A stretch of 39,438 nucleotides of DNA from an uncultured Bacillaceae bacterium (GCA_937983015.1 CALKAK010000189.1:1-39438), one strand, 5' to 3'; positions 1 through 8,810 are shown, counted from the first letter of the stretch. Translations and numbers: made by a program. The notes: a model not told the origin generated them from the sequence alone.

Positions 1-1002
1 TTGCCAAAAATCCACACCGGTATGTTCTTTAATTAAATCAGCCATGTGGGCTCTTTTCCAACCAGGTGTCAGGTCGATTTCATATTCGCCGTACTTTATC
101 TTTGTTGTTCCTAATACTTCCTTGGCAACATGGGAAATCAAATCTTCCGTGAGATCCATAATATCTTCGAAATTTGCATAGGCCTGGTATAGCTCGAGCA
201 TGGTAAATTCAGGATTATGTTTTGTACTGATCCCTTCATTTCTAAAGACCCGGCCAATTTCATATACTTGTTCCAGTCCACCGACGATTAATCGTTTCAA
301 ATGCAACTCTAAGGCGATCCGGAGATATAAATCCATATCTAGCGCGTTATGGTGAGTGATAAACGGTTTAGCCGCAGCACCCCCGGCTATGGAGTGCATC
401 ATCGGCGTTTCAACCTCAAGGAACCCTTTATCATCTAAATAATTTCGTATCGCTTTGATGATTTTACTGCGAACGATAAAAGTTCTTTGACTTTCATGAT
501 TGACGATTAAATCTAAATAACGCTGTCTATACCTTTGCTCGATATCTTTCAAACCGTGCCATTTATCAGGAAGTGGACGAAGCGATTTTGTTAATATTTG
601 AAAATCTGTTACTTGAATGGTGAGTTCGCCCACACGGGTTTTAAATACTTGACCCCTTACACCGACAATATCGCCCAGGTCAGCCATTTTAAATAGTTCA
701 TATTGTTCTTCACCAACCGCATCGAGACGTACGTAAATTTGAATTTGACCACTAACATCTTGAATATGAGCAAATCCGGCCTTTCCTTTTCTGCGTTTAG
801 TCATGATGCGACCGGCAACTTGGACATAAATATTCTGGCTTTCGAGCTGTTCGTTGTCGAGATCACCGTATAGTTCCTTTAATTGCCTGGCTTTATGTGT
901 ACGTTCGAAACGTCCACCGAAAGGATCAATACCCTTTTTTCGTAACGTTTCCATTTTTTCCCGGCGCACGATTAGTTGATCATTCAGTTCTTCAAGGTTC
1001 AT
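1..1002 (-). CDS. lysS: Lysine--tRNA ligase (class II), 3' end cut off by window
   Basis: Class II lysyl-tRNA synthetase, which charges tRNA-Lys in the cytoplasm. I translated 334 codons from an ATG at 1002 to the window edge; the family is usually near 500 residues, so about the last third is outside. The N-terminal segment contains IDPFG and RFERTH, the OB-fold tRNA-binding part follows (VAGRIMTKRRKGK), and the catalytic domain shows motif 2 (GRVFRNEG then HNPEFTMLE). The last residues read GVDFWQ. GGAG lies 8 nt before the start. The gene follows its own strong sigma-A promoter at 1124-1153 and a 5' hairpin. Identification is secure; motif 3 cannot be checked. Confidence 0.97.
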   Translation of the reverse strand, partial: MNLEELNDQLIVRREKMETLRKKGIDPFGGRFERTHKARQLKELYGDLDNEQLESQNIYVQVAGRIMTKRRKGKAGFAHIQDVSGQIQIYVRLDAVGEEQYELFKMADLGDIVGVRGQVFKTRVGELTIQVTDFQILTKSLRPLPDKWHGLKDIEQRYRQRYLDLIVNHESQRTFIVRSKIIKAIRNYLDDKGFLEVETPMMHSIAGGAAAKPFITHHNALDMDLYLRIALELHLKRLIVGGLEQVYEIGRVFRNEGISTKHNPEFTMLELYQAYANFEDIMDLTEDLISHVAKEVLGTTKIKYGEYEIDLTPGWKRAHMADLIKEHTGVDFWQ

Positions 1003-1088
1003 ATGATCATCTCCATCCAAATCAAAAATCTATTTTCATAAATTTTATCCAATATTACTTACTATTCAACCCATTAACGTAAAATAAA

Positions 1089-1109
1089 ACTGCCAGATAT
1101 CCTGGCAGT
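1089..1109 (-). terminator. Terminator-like hairpin at the 5' end of the lysS leader
   Basis: An 8-bp perfect stem (ACTGCCAG / CTGGCAGT) with a 5-nt loop is followed on the minus strand by TTTTATTTT. It starts only about 8 nt after the expected start of transcription from the promoter at 1124-1153. It may be a 5' mRNA-stabilising hairpin, an attenuator, or the end of a short upstream transcript. The structure is clear; the role is uncertain. Confidence 0.65.
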
Positions 1110-1123
1110 CTGATACAACTGTT

Positions 1124-1153
1124 ATTATAGGTGATAAAAAGAGAGCTTGTCAA
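1124..1153 (-). promoter_or_regulatory. Sigma-A promoter of lysS, perfect consensus
   Basis: TTGACA (1148-1153) and TATAAT (1124-1129) on the minus strand, separated by 18 bp. Both hexamers match consensus exactly. It lies about 120 bp before the lysS start codon and no other gene intervenes. Confidence 0.85.
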
Positions 1154-1361
1154 TGAAGGAAGGCTATCGCCATGGTTCGACACCGCTAAAGACTCGGCAT
1201 TATGTGAAAATGAATCTTCACAAACAAAATGAACCGTATGCATTTTTAGGAAGGGAAATTCGAAAATACCCATTGCAATAAGATGCTCCACATATTTCTC
1301 GCTAAATTACGCCGCTTCCCATTTAATTACTCCTGAAAATCGCAATCGCAATTTTTTGCTT

Positions 1362-1395
1362 CAAAAAACGAGCAGAAAATTCTGCTCGTTTTTTG
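1362..1395 (-). terminator. Terminator after cysK
   Basis: A 15-bp perfect inverted repeat with a 4-nt loop; the stem core is CGAGCAGA/TCTGCTCG and the flanks are A and T runs. The symmetry would allow it to act in both directions. It lies 16 bases past the cysK stop. Confidence 0.93.
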
Positions 1396-1410
1396 AAAAC
1401 ACCGATTCCT

Positions 1411-2334
1411 TTATTCAAATTTATATAGATCTGTACTCAAGTAACGTTCGCCATTATCAGGAACGATAGCAAGAACCCGTTTACCCGGTCCCAGTTCCTT
1501 CGCCACTTTGAAAGCGGCATGCATTGCCGCTCCTGCCGAGATGCCACCGAGAATCCCTTCAAGACGGGCAACTTTGCGAGCGGCGGCAAAGGCCTCTTCT
1601 GTAGTTACATGGATAATTTCATCATAGATTTCCGTATTCAAGACCCGCGGCACGAACCCGGCACCGATACCTTGGATTTTATGGGGGCCTGGTTTACCTC
1701 CTGATAAAACGGGCGAATCCTTGGGCTCTACAGCGACGATTTTAATATTCGGATAGTGCTCTCTTAACACCTGTCCGGCACCAGTTATCGTACCACCTGT
1801 TCCAATACCGGCAACAAATCCATCCAATTGATCGCCCATTTGCTTTACGATTTCCGGACCGGTCGTTAACCGGTGGATTTCCGGATTCGCGTAATTTTCA
1901 AATTGTTGGGGCATAAAATATCCATGTTCTTTCGCCAGTTCTTCTGCCTTAGCGATTGCACCTTTCATGCCTTCAGGCCCTGGTGTCAACACGAGTTCTG
2001 CGCCATATGCGCGCAACAGGTTTCTTCTTTCCACACTCATCGTCTCGGGCATGGTAACGATTAGTTTATAACCTTTTGCTGCGGCTACCATCGCTAGACC
2101 GATTCCGGTGTTTCCGCTTGTCGGCTCGACGATGGTTCCACCTGGTTGTAAAATCCCTTTCTTTTCAGCATCTTCTACCATGGCCAAGGCGATGCGATCC
2201 TTAACACTTTTAGCTGGATTGAAATATTCCAATTTTAGATACACATCGGCGGAATTCTCAGGAACGCTTCGATTTAATTTAACGACAGGAGTTGAACCGA
2301 TTAATTCAACTACCGACTGGGCTGTTATTGCCAT
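1411..2334 (-). CDS. cysK: Cysteine synthase (O-acetylserine sulfhydrylase)
   Basis: PLP-dependent enzyme making L-cysteine from O-acetylserine and sulfide. The 307 residues equal the usual family length. The pyridoxal-binding lysine is in SVKDR (about residue 45), the substrate and phosphate loops are TSGNTGI (about 73) and GIGTGGTITG (about 180), and SGGKPGPHKIQGIGAGF is typical of CysK. The ATG at 2334 follows a GGGGTGGG ribosome site. The gene has its own promoter overlapping the 3' end of hslO and its own terminator, so it is probably monocistronic. The sequence GGAATTA between promoter and start resembles the half-site of the CymR cysteine regulator, but I cannot confirm this. Confidence 0.97.
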   Translation of the reverse strand: MAITAQSVVELIGSTPVVKLNRSVPENSADVYLKLEYFNPAKSVKDRIALAMVEDAEKKGILQPGGTIVEPTSGNTGIGLAMVAAAKGYKLIVTMPETMSVERRNLLRAYGAELVLTPGPEGMKGAIAKAEELAKEHGYFMPQQFENYANPEIHRLTTGPEIVKQMGDQLDGFVAGIGTGGTITGAGQVLREHYPNIKIVAVEPKDSPVLSGGKPGPHKIQGIGAGFVPRVLNTEIYDEIIHVTTEEAFAAARKVARLEGILGGISAGAAMHAAFKVAKELGPGKRVLAIVPDNGERYLSTDLYKFE

Positions 2335-2375
2335 ATTCCCACCCCTAATTCCGAGTAAATTGATTGGTTTAGTTT

Positions 2376-2405
2376 ATTTTATGCATAATATCTATTCTTT
2401 GTCAA
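2376..2405 (-). promoter_or_regulatory. Probable cysK promoter within the hslO 3' end
   Basis: TTGACA (2400-2405), an 18-bp spacer and TAAAAT (2376-2381) on the minus strand. The -35 box lies inside the last codons of hslO. A CGGAATTA element downstream (around 2346-2353) is reminiscent of CymR-regulated sulfur genes. Confidence 0.65.
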
Positions 2406-3333
2406 ATTTTAACTCAAAGGATACACCTAATTCCCGGGATCTCTTTTCTTCAATCTCACGTGCTTTTTCCTGTAATTGTTCCAGTTCTTCCCGGCTGTAG
2501 TGATACTTTTCGTTACAAAAATGGCATTGTACTTCCGCTTGACCGTCCTCCTCAATCATCGCCTCCAGTTCAGCAGCTCCTAAACCGATCAAAATCTCCG
2601 CATAGCGCTCTTTCGAACAGTTACATGTATAAGAAACCGGCAGTTTTTCTAAAATCTTCAGATGATTCTTTCCGATAATCAGCTCTAGTAGTTCTTCCGG
2701 TGTTACCCCTTCATCGATCAAAGTGGAAACCGGCTTTATTTTCCCAAGATTCTCTTCGATTTTTGTGATCATTTCATCACTTGCGCCGGGTAAAACTTGA
2801 ATGATAAAACCACCTGACGCCTTGATAGAATAATCGGTATCAACCAATACACCAACACCAACGGAAGAAGGAATCTGTTCTGACGCGGCAAAATAATAAG
2901 TAAAATCTTCACCGATCTCTCCAGAGATGATCGGAACTTGACCGGAGAAATATTCCTTCAAACCGATATCTTTAATGACGACCAGCATCCCGTTTTTTCC
3001 GACTGCTCTCGCCACATCAAGTTTACCTTTCTCGTTCAATTCAAAATCCACGTGGGGATTCGTGACATAACCCCGTACTTCACCTTTTGCGTTGGCATCG
3101 ACCAGGATCGTCCCAAGCGGACCACCACCGTTGATCTTAATGGTGACGCGATCTTCCCCTTTGAGCATAGCTCCGATCATGACCCCGGCTGTTAATGTTC
3201 TTCCTAAAGCGGCCGAGGCCGTCGGCCATGTATCTTGTCTTTTTTGTGCCTCCCTGACAGTTTCGGTAGTATTGACCGCATACGCGCGAATGGTATCGTC
3301 AAACGCTAAAGCTTTAACTAGATAATCTCCCAC
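2392..3333 (-). CDS. hslO: Hsp33 redox-activated chaperone
   Basis: Cytoplasmic holdase chaperone switched on by oxidation. The C-terminal zinc site is complete: CNC in YTCNCSKER and CHFC in VQCHFCNEKY, the CXC...CXXC signature. I start it at a GTG at 3333, giving 313 residues that begin VGDYLVKALAFDD. This start has GGAGGTT 7 nt upstream and fits the family N-terminus, whereas the longer frame to 3369 has no ribosome site. The strongly conserved SAALGRT and GGGPLG stretches confirm the family. In B. subtilis coaX lies immediately upstream of hslO; here it is missing and hslO is separated from ftsH by about 300 bp and a terminator. Confidence 0.96.
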   Translation of the reverse strand: MGDYLVKALAFDDTIRAYAVNTTETVREAQKRQDTWPTASAALGRTLTAGVMIGAMLKGEDRVTIKINGGGPLGTILVDANAKGEVRGYVTNPHVDFELNEKGKLDVARAVGKNGMLVVIKDIGLKEYFSGQVPIISGEIGEDFTYYFAASEQIPSSVGVGVLVDTDYSIKASGGFIIQVLPGASDEMITKIEENLGKIKPVSTLIDEGVTPEELLELIIGKNHLKILEKLPVSYTCNCSKERYAEILIGLGAAELEAMIEEDGQAEVQCHFCNEKYHYSREELEQLQEKAREIEEKRSRELGVSFELKFDKE

Positions 3334-3391
3334 AAATTTCAACCTCCAACCGATTTGCTTGATCCTCACATACCTTTAATCGGAATCATGC

Positions 3392-3405
3392 GTTCGTTTG
3401 CGAAC
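3392..3405. repeat. Short palindrome upstream of hslO
   Basis: GTTCG-tttg-CGAAC, a perfect 5-bp inverted repeat with a 4-nt centre, 59 bp before the hslO start. It is the mirror arrangement of the Bacillus LexA box (CGAAC-N4-GTTCG), so I do not call it a LexA site. A second inverted repeat, CCAACA-N8-TGTTGG, lies at 3464-3483. Function unknown. Confidence 0.4.
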
Positions 3406-3602
3406 ACAAATCCAAATTTCTTTTATTACTGTTCCCAGTGGCTATATTCCCATTCTTTATAAACCAACAGAATCATATGTTGGTCTTTGTACGTCGCGTT
3501 AAACATCCCTTAATGATCTTTATAAATCTGAAAACATCTTAACACAAAATTACACTGAGAAAAATTAACACGTACACATGAAGAGCCCTCGCCAAACGCT
3601 GC

Positions 3603-3639
3603 AAAAAAAAAAAGAAACGGGACTGTTGAAAGCAGTCCC
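3603..3639 (-). terminator. Terminator overlapping the ftsH stop codon
   Basis: Stem GGGACTG/CAGTCCC (3619-3639) with a 7-nt loop is followed on the minus strand by a T-rich tract ending at 3603. The first base of the stem is the last base of the ftsH TAG stop. Confidence 0.9.
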
Positions 3640-5654
3640 TACAATCCACGATTATTTTTGGAAGTTTGATTCTCTTCGGAATCCTGAACAGACGAATCTT
3701 CCGTCAATTCCGATTTCCCGGTCATTTTTATTTTCGGTTCTCGTGTTTCTTTATTTTGATCGTCTACACCCGTTTCAGCTTTTGCCCTAGTGTCTTTATC
3801 TCCATGATCTTGCTCTTTTTCATCTGACGGCAATGTGCCATGTTCGTATAAATGGCGAATTTGCCTTGCATCCAGTGTTTCATGCTCAAGCAATGCTTGA
3901 GCGATGACTTCTAATTTATCGCGATTTTCTTTAATGATTTTCTTCGCTTTTTCGTAGCATTCCCAAATAATGTTTTGAATTTCCGTATCGATTTCAAAGG
4001 CGATTTTATCCGAGTAGTTTTGTTCCATGCTCAAATCACGGCCGAGGAATACATGCCCATGATTATGACCGAATTGTAAAGGACCGAGTTTTTCACTCAT
4101 TCCCCATTCCGTCACCATCCGGCGGGCAATTTGTGTGGCACGTTCGAAGTCGTTGCTCGCTCCCGTGCTGACTTCACCAAAGACGATCTCTTCTGCAACT
4201 CGACCGCCTAACAAACCGGTGATTCGGTCTTTCAATTCTGGTTTAGTCATAAAGTAGCGATCTTCTTTAGGAAGCATGACCGCATAGCCACCGGCCTGTC
4301 CGCGGGGGACAATCGTCACCTTGTGCACCGTTTCCGCATTATCCAAAACTAAACCGATAATGGTATGGCCGCTTTCGTGATAAGCGACAATTTTCCGTTC
4401 TTTTTCCGATATGACCCGGCTCTTTTTAGCCGGACCGGCAATTACCCGGTCCGTCGCCTCATCGATATCGGACATGTCGATGCTTTCCTTGTTGGCGCGG
4501 GCAGCGACAAGAGCTGCTTCATTCAATAGGTTTTCTAGATCCGCACCGGAGAAACCAGGCGTACGCTGGGCTATCGTTTTCAAATCCACCGATGGATGTA
4601 AGGGTTTATTTTTAGCATGAACACGCAAAATTTCTTCTCGCCCTTTTACATCAGGCAGACCGACGGTAATTTGTCGATCGAAACGTCCCGGACGTAATAG
4701 AGCCGGGTCTAAAATATCAGGGCGGTTTGTTGCTGCCATGACGATGATGCCTTCATTTTCACTAAAACCGTCCATTTCGACGAGCAACTGGTTCAAAGTT
4801 TGTTCTCTTTCATCGTGGCCACCACCAAGACCGGCACCACGTTGTCTACCGACTGCATCGATTTCATCGATAAAGATGATACAAGGTGCATGCTTTTTCG
4901 CCGTCTCGAACAAATCACGAACACGGGAGGCACCAACACCGACGAACATTTCGACAAAATCCGAACCGCTAATAGAGAAGAAAGGAACACCCGCCTCCCC
5001 AGCAACAGCTCGGGCCAATAATGTCTTACCCGTACCAGGAGGTCCGACAAGAAGAACACCTTTAGGAATTCTTGCACCCAGCGCGGAAAACTTCCGGGGG
5101 TCTTTCAAGAATTCCACAACTTCGATCAATTCTTGTTTCTCTTCATCCGCTCCGGCAACATCTCTAAAGCGAACTTTCTTTTTATCCTGGCTGTACAATT
5201 TCGCTTTGCTCTTTCCGAAATTCATCACCCTGCCGCCACTACCCTGGGATTGATTGAGTAAAAAGAAAATAAAAAACAGCAGGATGAGGAAAGGAATCAT
5301 CGATGTTAAAAATTGCAGCCAACCGCTTGTTTCAGATGCGGGAATCGTTTCAATAACCGTACCTTTCTCCAATGCAAGCGATGTGATCATCGCGAGATCT
5401 TGCGGGTTATTCAATGCATTAACCGTAAAATATTGATTGTCTTCATAATTATTTAATTGACCGGTAATGACATATACCTGTCTTTCCGGTTGTATCCGAA
5501 TTTTTTGCACGTTTCCTTGTTCTAATTGGGAAATGAATTCATCATAAGTAATCTGTTCGCTGGTATCCTGGTCTTTCGTGAATACGCTGACAACGGCGAT
5601 GATTACCAGGAATATCAGCAAATAAAAAATCGTATTCCGTAAAATCCGATTCAT
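3639..5654 (-). CDS. ftsH: ATP-dependent zinc metalloprotease FtsH
   Basis: Membrane-bound AAA+ protease that degrades misfolded and regulatory proteins; needed for sporulation in Bacillus. The 671 residues show a membrane segment at about 7-25, an external domain, a second membrane segment at about 115-134, Walker A GPPGTGKT (204-211), Walker B in IIFIDEID (259-266), the arginine-finger region RPGRFDR (about 321) and the zinc site HESGH (426-430). The last 60-70 residues are a highly charged, low-complexity tail (K, E, D, T, N rich), as in other Bacillus FtsH proteins. The ATG at 5654 has AGGAGGT 5 nt upstream. It is bounded by its own promoter and terminator, so it is probably a single-gene unit. 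Confidence 0.98.
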   Translation of the reverse strand: MNRILRNTIFYLLIFLVIIAVVSVFTKDQDTSEQITYDEFISQLEQGNVQKIRIQPERQVYVITGQLNNYEDNQYFTVNALNNPQDLAMITSLALEKGTVIETIPASETSGWLQFLTSMIPFLILLFFIFFLLNQSQGSGGRVMNFGKSKAKLYSQDKKKVRFRDVAGADEEKQELIEVVEFLKDPRKFSALGARIPKGVLLVGPPGTGKTLLARAVAGEAGVPFFSISGSDFVEMFVGVGASRVRDLFETAKKHAPCIIFIDEIDAVGRQRGAGLGGGHDEREQTLNQLLVEMDGFSENEGIIVMAATNRPDILDPALLRPGRFDRQITVGLPDVKGREEILRVHAKNKPLHPSVDLKTIAQRTPGFSGADLENLLNEAALVAARANKESIDMSDIDEATDRVIAGPAKKSRVISEKERKIVAYHESGHTIIGLVLDNAETVHKVTIVPRGQAGGYAVMLPKEDRYFMTKPELKDRITGLLGGRVAEEIVFGEVSTGASNDFERATQIARRMVTEWGMSEKLGPLQFGHNHGHVFLGRDLSMEQNYSDKIAFEIDTEIQNIIWECYEKAKKIIKENRDKLEVIAQALLEHETLDARQIRHLYEHGTLPSDEKEQDHGDKDTRAKAETGVDDQNKETREPKIKMTGKSELTEDSSVQDSEENQTSKNNRGL

Positions 5655-5694
5655 CCTTGACCTCCTCTCAAAAGGAACCGAACAAACTTATTAA

Positions 5695-5724
5695 ATAGTA
5701 TCATAGACATTCCAGATATATCAA
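5695..5724 (-). promoter_or_regulatory. Probable ftsH promoter
   Basis: TTGATA (5719-5724), an 18-bp spacer and TACTAT (5695-5700) on the minus strand, about 40 bp before the ftsH start. Both boxes deviate from consensus at two positions. Confidence 0.6.
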
Positions 5725-5773
5725 GATAAACGGTTCTATCGCTCATGCGGTCATAAACGTAGGAACGATCTTG

Positions 5774-6319
5774 TTATTTTTCATATATTTCCGGTTTTAA
5801 AATACCGACGTATGGTAAATTCCGGTACTTCTCCTCATAATCAAGACCGTATCCAACCACGAACTCGTTCGGAATCACAAAACAAGCATAATCCGGTTGT
5901 ATATCGACCTTCCGACCCTCCGGTTTATCGAGGAGTGTTACGATTTTTATCGATTTAGCCTTCCGATAACGGAAGAGATTCACGAGATAACTCAATGTCA
6001 ATCCACTATCGATAATATCTTCGACGATTAAAATATCCCTTCCCTCTACGGATGTATCTAAATCCTTTAGAATTTTAACTTCTCCAGAAGAGACCGTTTT
6101 CCCACCGTATGATGAAACATCCATAAAATCCATTTCCAGGTGAGTGTCGACCCGTTTTAATAAATCAGCCATAAACGGTAAGGCCCCTTTAAGAACGCCG
6201 ATCACTAAAGGAAAGCGATCCTTATACTCCTCGGTTAAAATGGCTGCCAGTTCTTTAATTTTTTCTTGAATTTCTTCCTCTGTTATCAATATTCTCTCGA
6301 TATCCTGCCTCAAGTTCAT
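5774..6319 (-). CDS. hpt: Hypoxanthine phosphoribosyltransferase
   Basis: Purine salvage enzyme joining hypoxanthine or guanine to PRPP to give IMP or GMP. The 181 residues match the family length. The PRPP-binding motif is VEDIIDSGLT (99-108), and the flexible-loop region SSYGGKTVSSGEV (about 69-81) and the DYACFVIPNEFVVGYG segment are typical. Its ATG overlaps the tilS stop by 4 nt (ATGA), so the two are translationally coupled. In Bacillus the protein also associates with FtsH and TilS expression in the same gene order. Identification is firm. Confidence 0.97.
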   Translation of the reverse strand: MNLRQDIERILITEEEIQEKIKELAAILTEEYKDRFPLVIGVLKGALPFMADLLKRVDTHLEMDFMDVSSYGGKTVSSGEVKILKDLDTSVEGRDILIVEDIIDSGLTLSYLVNLFRYRKAKSIKIVTLLDKPEGRKVDIQPDYACFVIPNEFVVGYGLDYEEKYRNLPYVGILKPEIYEK

Positions 6320-7731
6320 GAAAAGCTCCTCCTAGAGTTGTTGTTCAAAATATATTTTAACAAGATTGCTTCTTTTCTTTCCAAGTTACAGGCTTCAAAT
6401 CTAGACTTTTTTAATAAGGGTACCCACAGAATAACATCATTTTGATCGGTAACGATCGGCCATTCATCCCTCAGATGTAAAGGGATCTTTTCATTAATAA
6501 ATAAGGATTTGATTTTTTGTGTTTGTCTTTTTTTTCCTTTTAGCTGGATCCGGTCGCCTTCTTTCCTTGTTCTTATATATAAAGGAAAGGATACGGTTTT
6601 CGGCAAGTAGAAACAATCCATTCCATCCTCCAGCCCATCATGTTGATCGATCATGATGAATTTGGCACCATTGGGCAAGACGATTGTCTCGCCCTTATTC
6701 CATTTAAAAAAATAAGAAGCAGGCTCTTCGTTTTGAAAAGAAAAGATGCACTGATCATAAGAAAGTGATGCGATTAAACCTTGCGGAAGGTGAATCTTTT
6801 TGGATGGATGTTGTTTCTCTAACAATTCCATGATCATATCAATATGTGTATAGGTAATGTAAAGCGAAATATCTTTTTTATAGAGATAGTTTAATAATAT
6901 TTGAATAACCCTTCTTTGTAAAGGTCTAGGAGCGCTGACGAAAAGATCACGTTGAAGGATCAGTTGATCATCCTTGACAACGACGGTGTCTTTAAAAAGT
7001 TTTTCCGCCTGTTCATGTAAATAATCTTCATCGTCCGCCAGATGTTCACTATATCGTTGAAAGTGGATATGAACTTGCGGGTTTTCCGCTTTTAAAAAAG
7101 GTAAAATAGTTTTACGAAAACGATTGCGGGTATAAATATCCATTTCATTCGTTGCATCATACACAGGTTCCAGGGAGTGCTGCTTACAATAGGCGATAAT
7201 CTCATCTTTTGTCACACATAAAAAAGGACGAATCAAAATTCCACTGGAAAATGGCCTTTTTACACGAATCCCTGCTGCAGCCCCAACGGTTGTCCCTCTG
7301 GTGAGCCGCATCAAAATGGTTTCGATTTGGTCATCACCGTGATGTCCCAATGCAAGTACATTAAAATTTTCTTTTTTCATGACCGAAGCAAAAAACTCAT
7401 AACGTAACTCCCTGGCGATCGACTCTGGACTTCCGGGGCGCCGGGCCATTTCCTCCGGAACATTGATTCGCGTACCAAAAAAGGGGATATTCCACTGTTG
7501 ACATAGTGATTCTACATATTTCATTTCTTTATACGATTCAAGCCCTCTGAACATGTGATCGACATGGGCACAATAAACTGAATAACCAAATCGTTCTTTA
7601 TTTTGATTTAAAAAATGGAGGAGTGCCAGTGAATCCGGTCCACCAGAGACGCCGACTAAGACACGGTCATGCTCCTCGATCAGTTGATGTCTTTTTATGA
7701 AACTTACCACTTTTGTTTCCAATGTGCTCAT
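6316..7731 (-). CDS. tilS: tRNA(Ile)-lysidine synthetase
   Basis: PP-loop ATPase that converts C34 of the CAU tRNA-Ile to lysidine so that it reads AUA; essential. The PP-loop SGGPDS is at 29-34, followed by the HVDHMFRG and GHHGDDQIETILMRL motifs of the N-terminal domain and the TilS C-terminal domain (RTRKEGDRI and related). Length is 471. The ATG at 7731 has only a weak AGTAGG ribosome site. A much stronger GGGAGG lies about 27 nt further upstream, but no start codon in this frame follows it; it would instead serve a 28-codon TTG frame overlapping the tilS start. Translation coupling or a slightly different start is possible. Confidence 0.96.
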   Translation of the reverse strand: MSTLETKVVSFIKRHQLIEEHDRVLVGVSGGPDSLALLHFLNQNKERFGYSVYCAHVDHMFRGLESYKEMKYVESLCQQWNIPFFGTRINVPEEMARRPGSPESIARELRYEFFASVMKKENFNVLALGHHGDDQIETILMRLTRGTTVGAAAGIRVKRPFSSGILIRPFLCVTKDEIIAYCKQHSLEPVYDATNEMDIYTRNRFRKTILPFLKAENPQVHIHFQRYSEHLADDEDYLHEQAEKLFKDTVVVKDDQLILQRDLFVSAPRPLQRRVIQILLNYLYKKDISLYITYTHIDMIMELLEKQHPSKKIHLPQGLIASLSYDQCIFSFQNEEPASYFFKWNKGETIVLPNGAKFIMIDQHDGLEDGMDCFYLPKTVSFPLYIRTRKEGDRIQLKGKKRQTQKIKSLFINEKIPLHLRDEWPIVTDQNDVILWVPLLKKSRFEACNLERKEAILLKYILNNNSRRSFS

Positions 7732-7847
7732 GATAAAACCTACTCTGGTACAATATTTCCTCCCGCAAATACGTCTTTATTTCATTATTCATTATTGTAC
7801 CTTATTCCTCTATGTTTTTAAAATGTTTTTCTTCAATCCGTATCATC

Positions 7848-8810
7848 TTACATCATTTTTTCCAAAAAGTACGCAAAATAAAGAAACCCGATGACCGTTA
7901 AAATGAAAATCGTCTCCAGTACGCTCCAGATCTGTTTTCTCTTCTTGCTGCGAATCTTTTTTTGTGTTTGGTAGCGATTATAGGAACTTTTGTTAGCGAG
8001 GAAGGCTTTATTCTGGATAAAAAGAAGTACGTCGTGGCGCATTTCTGTAGCCCTTTGATACTTTCCCGTAATGGCTTTGTTTAATATTTCCGCGTATTTC
8101 TTTAACTCTAGATGCTTGCGGATCATGTGGTTCAGCTGGTTAAGACCACCCTCTTTCTTTTGAAAACGTCCGGGATAGTAGCAATTAATAATGACCATAG
8201 CAACGGCGAATAGATCATAAGAAGGTTCTGCTTTACGCGTACCCAGGCCCCAATACCCTCTGTCAAAAAATTCCGTATATTCCTTAATGGCGCGGGAGAT
8301 TTTCGTCGCACCGCCCACATCAATGCAGCGAATTCGGTGTGGTGGCGGTGTGACGATCATGTTTTCCGGTTTTAAGTCACCGAACACCCACCCCATTTTA
8401 TGTAACGCAGCTAAATCCTCTAGCAATTGTAAAATCAACACCGGAAGCCACGTTCTTCCTCTTCGTTCTAGAAAATGAAATAATGTGTCCCCTTCGATAT
8501 ATTCCATGACATAGAATGGAATGACTTGTCCCTGATGTTCCCAATCATCAACATCGAATAAAGAAGGCCCCAGGGGTCTTTTCCCTTGAGCCTTTGCAAA
8601 AGATTTCAGTACATTTGTCTCGGATGTGATGATTCTGGCTTCTCTACTCATTTTCAAAGCCACTTTCTTCCCTTTTGAATCAGCCAAAAAAACCGTACCG
8701 TTTGCGCCATGACCTAAACGCTTGATGATCCGATAGGAATTTTTATGCCATTTTCCCGAAACGACAGTACCGGTCGCTATTTCAAACGGATTCTTCATGA
8801 TAGGAATCAT
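7848..8810 (-). CDS. yabT: Membrane-anchored serine/threonine kinase YabT
   Basis: Hanks-type protein kinase; the B. subtilis homologue is DNA-activated, acts in spore development and phosphorylates RecA. Glycine loop LGHGANGTV (about 33-41), the ATP-binding lysine in VALKM (about 54), catalytic loop FGDLKPEN (about 144-151) and a metal-binding loop reading CIDVGG instead of the usual DFG, which is a feature of this subfamily. A single C-terminal membrane segment (about 298-316) follows a basic stretch. There is no extracellular PASTA domain. Possible starts are GTG 8813, ATG 8810 and ATG 8798, all with weak ribosome sites; the gene overlaps the end of yabS, suggesting coupled translation. 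Confidence 0.9.
   Translation of the reverse strand: MIPIMKNPFEIATGTVVSGKWHKNSYRIIKRLGHGANGTVFLADSKGKKVALKMSREARIITSETNVLKSFAKAQGKRPLGPSLFDVDDWEHQGQVIPFYVMEYIEGDTLFHFLERRGRTWLPVLILQLLEDLAALHKMGWVFGDLKPENMIVTPPPHRIRCIDVGGATKISRAIKEYTEFFDRGYWGLGTRKAEPSYDLFAVAMVIINCYYPGRFQKKEGGLNQLNHMIRKHLELKKYAEILNKAITGKYQRATEMRHDVLLFIQNKAFLANKSSYNRYQTQKKIRSKKRKQIWSVLETIFILTVIGFLYFAYFLEKMM

Larger units (their letters stand above)
1003..1410. other. lysS-cysK intergenic region, no credible gene
   Basis: This 408-base gap holds the cysK terminator (1362-1395), a perfect sigma-A promoter for lysS (1124-1153) and a terminator-like hairpin (1089-1109). In B. subtilis the pab, fol and dusB genes lie here; none is present. 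A 78-codon minus-strand reading frame (1055-1291) runs through the promoter and hairpin, has no convincing ribosome binding site and matches nothing I recognise, so I do not call it. The part from about 1160 to 1360 is unexplained and could hold a small RNA ending at the hairpin. Confidence 0.6.

Noticed and set aside
1055..1291. 78-codon minus-strand frame between cysK and lysS
   Set aside because: It runs through the lysS promoter and hairpin, has no ribosome site and matches no family I know. The segment EKYVEHLIAMGIFE looks protein-like but is isolated by an upstream stop.
3392..3405. GTTCG-N4-CGAAC palindrome upstream of hslO as a LexA box
   Set aside because: The half-sites are in the reverse order to the Bacillus LexA box (CGAAC-N4-GTTCG). 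It is listed only as an unexplained palindrome.
4738..5253. 171-codon plus-strand frame opposite ftsH
   Set aside because: It is the antisense shadow of a highly conserved coding region; the ftsH frame explains the sequence fully.
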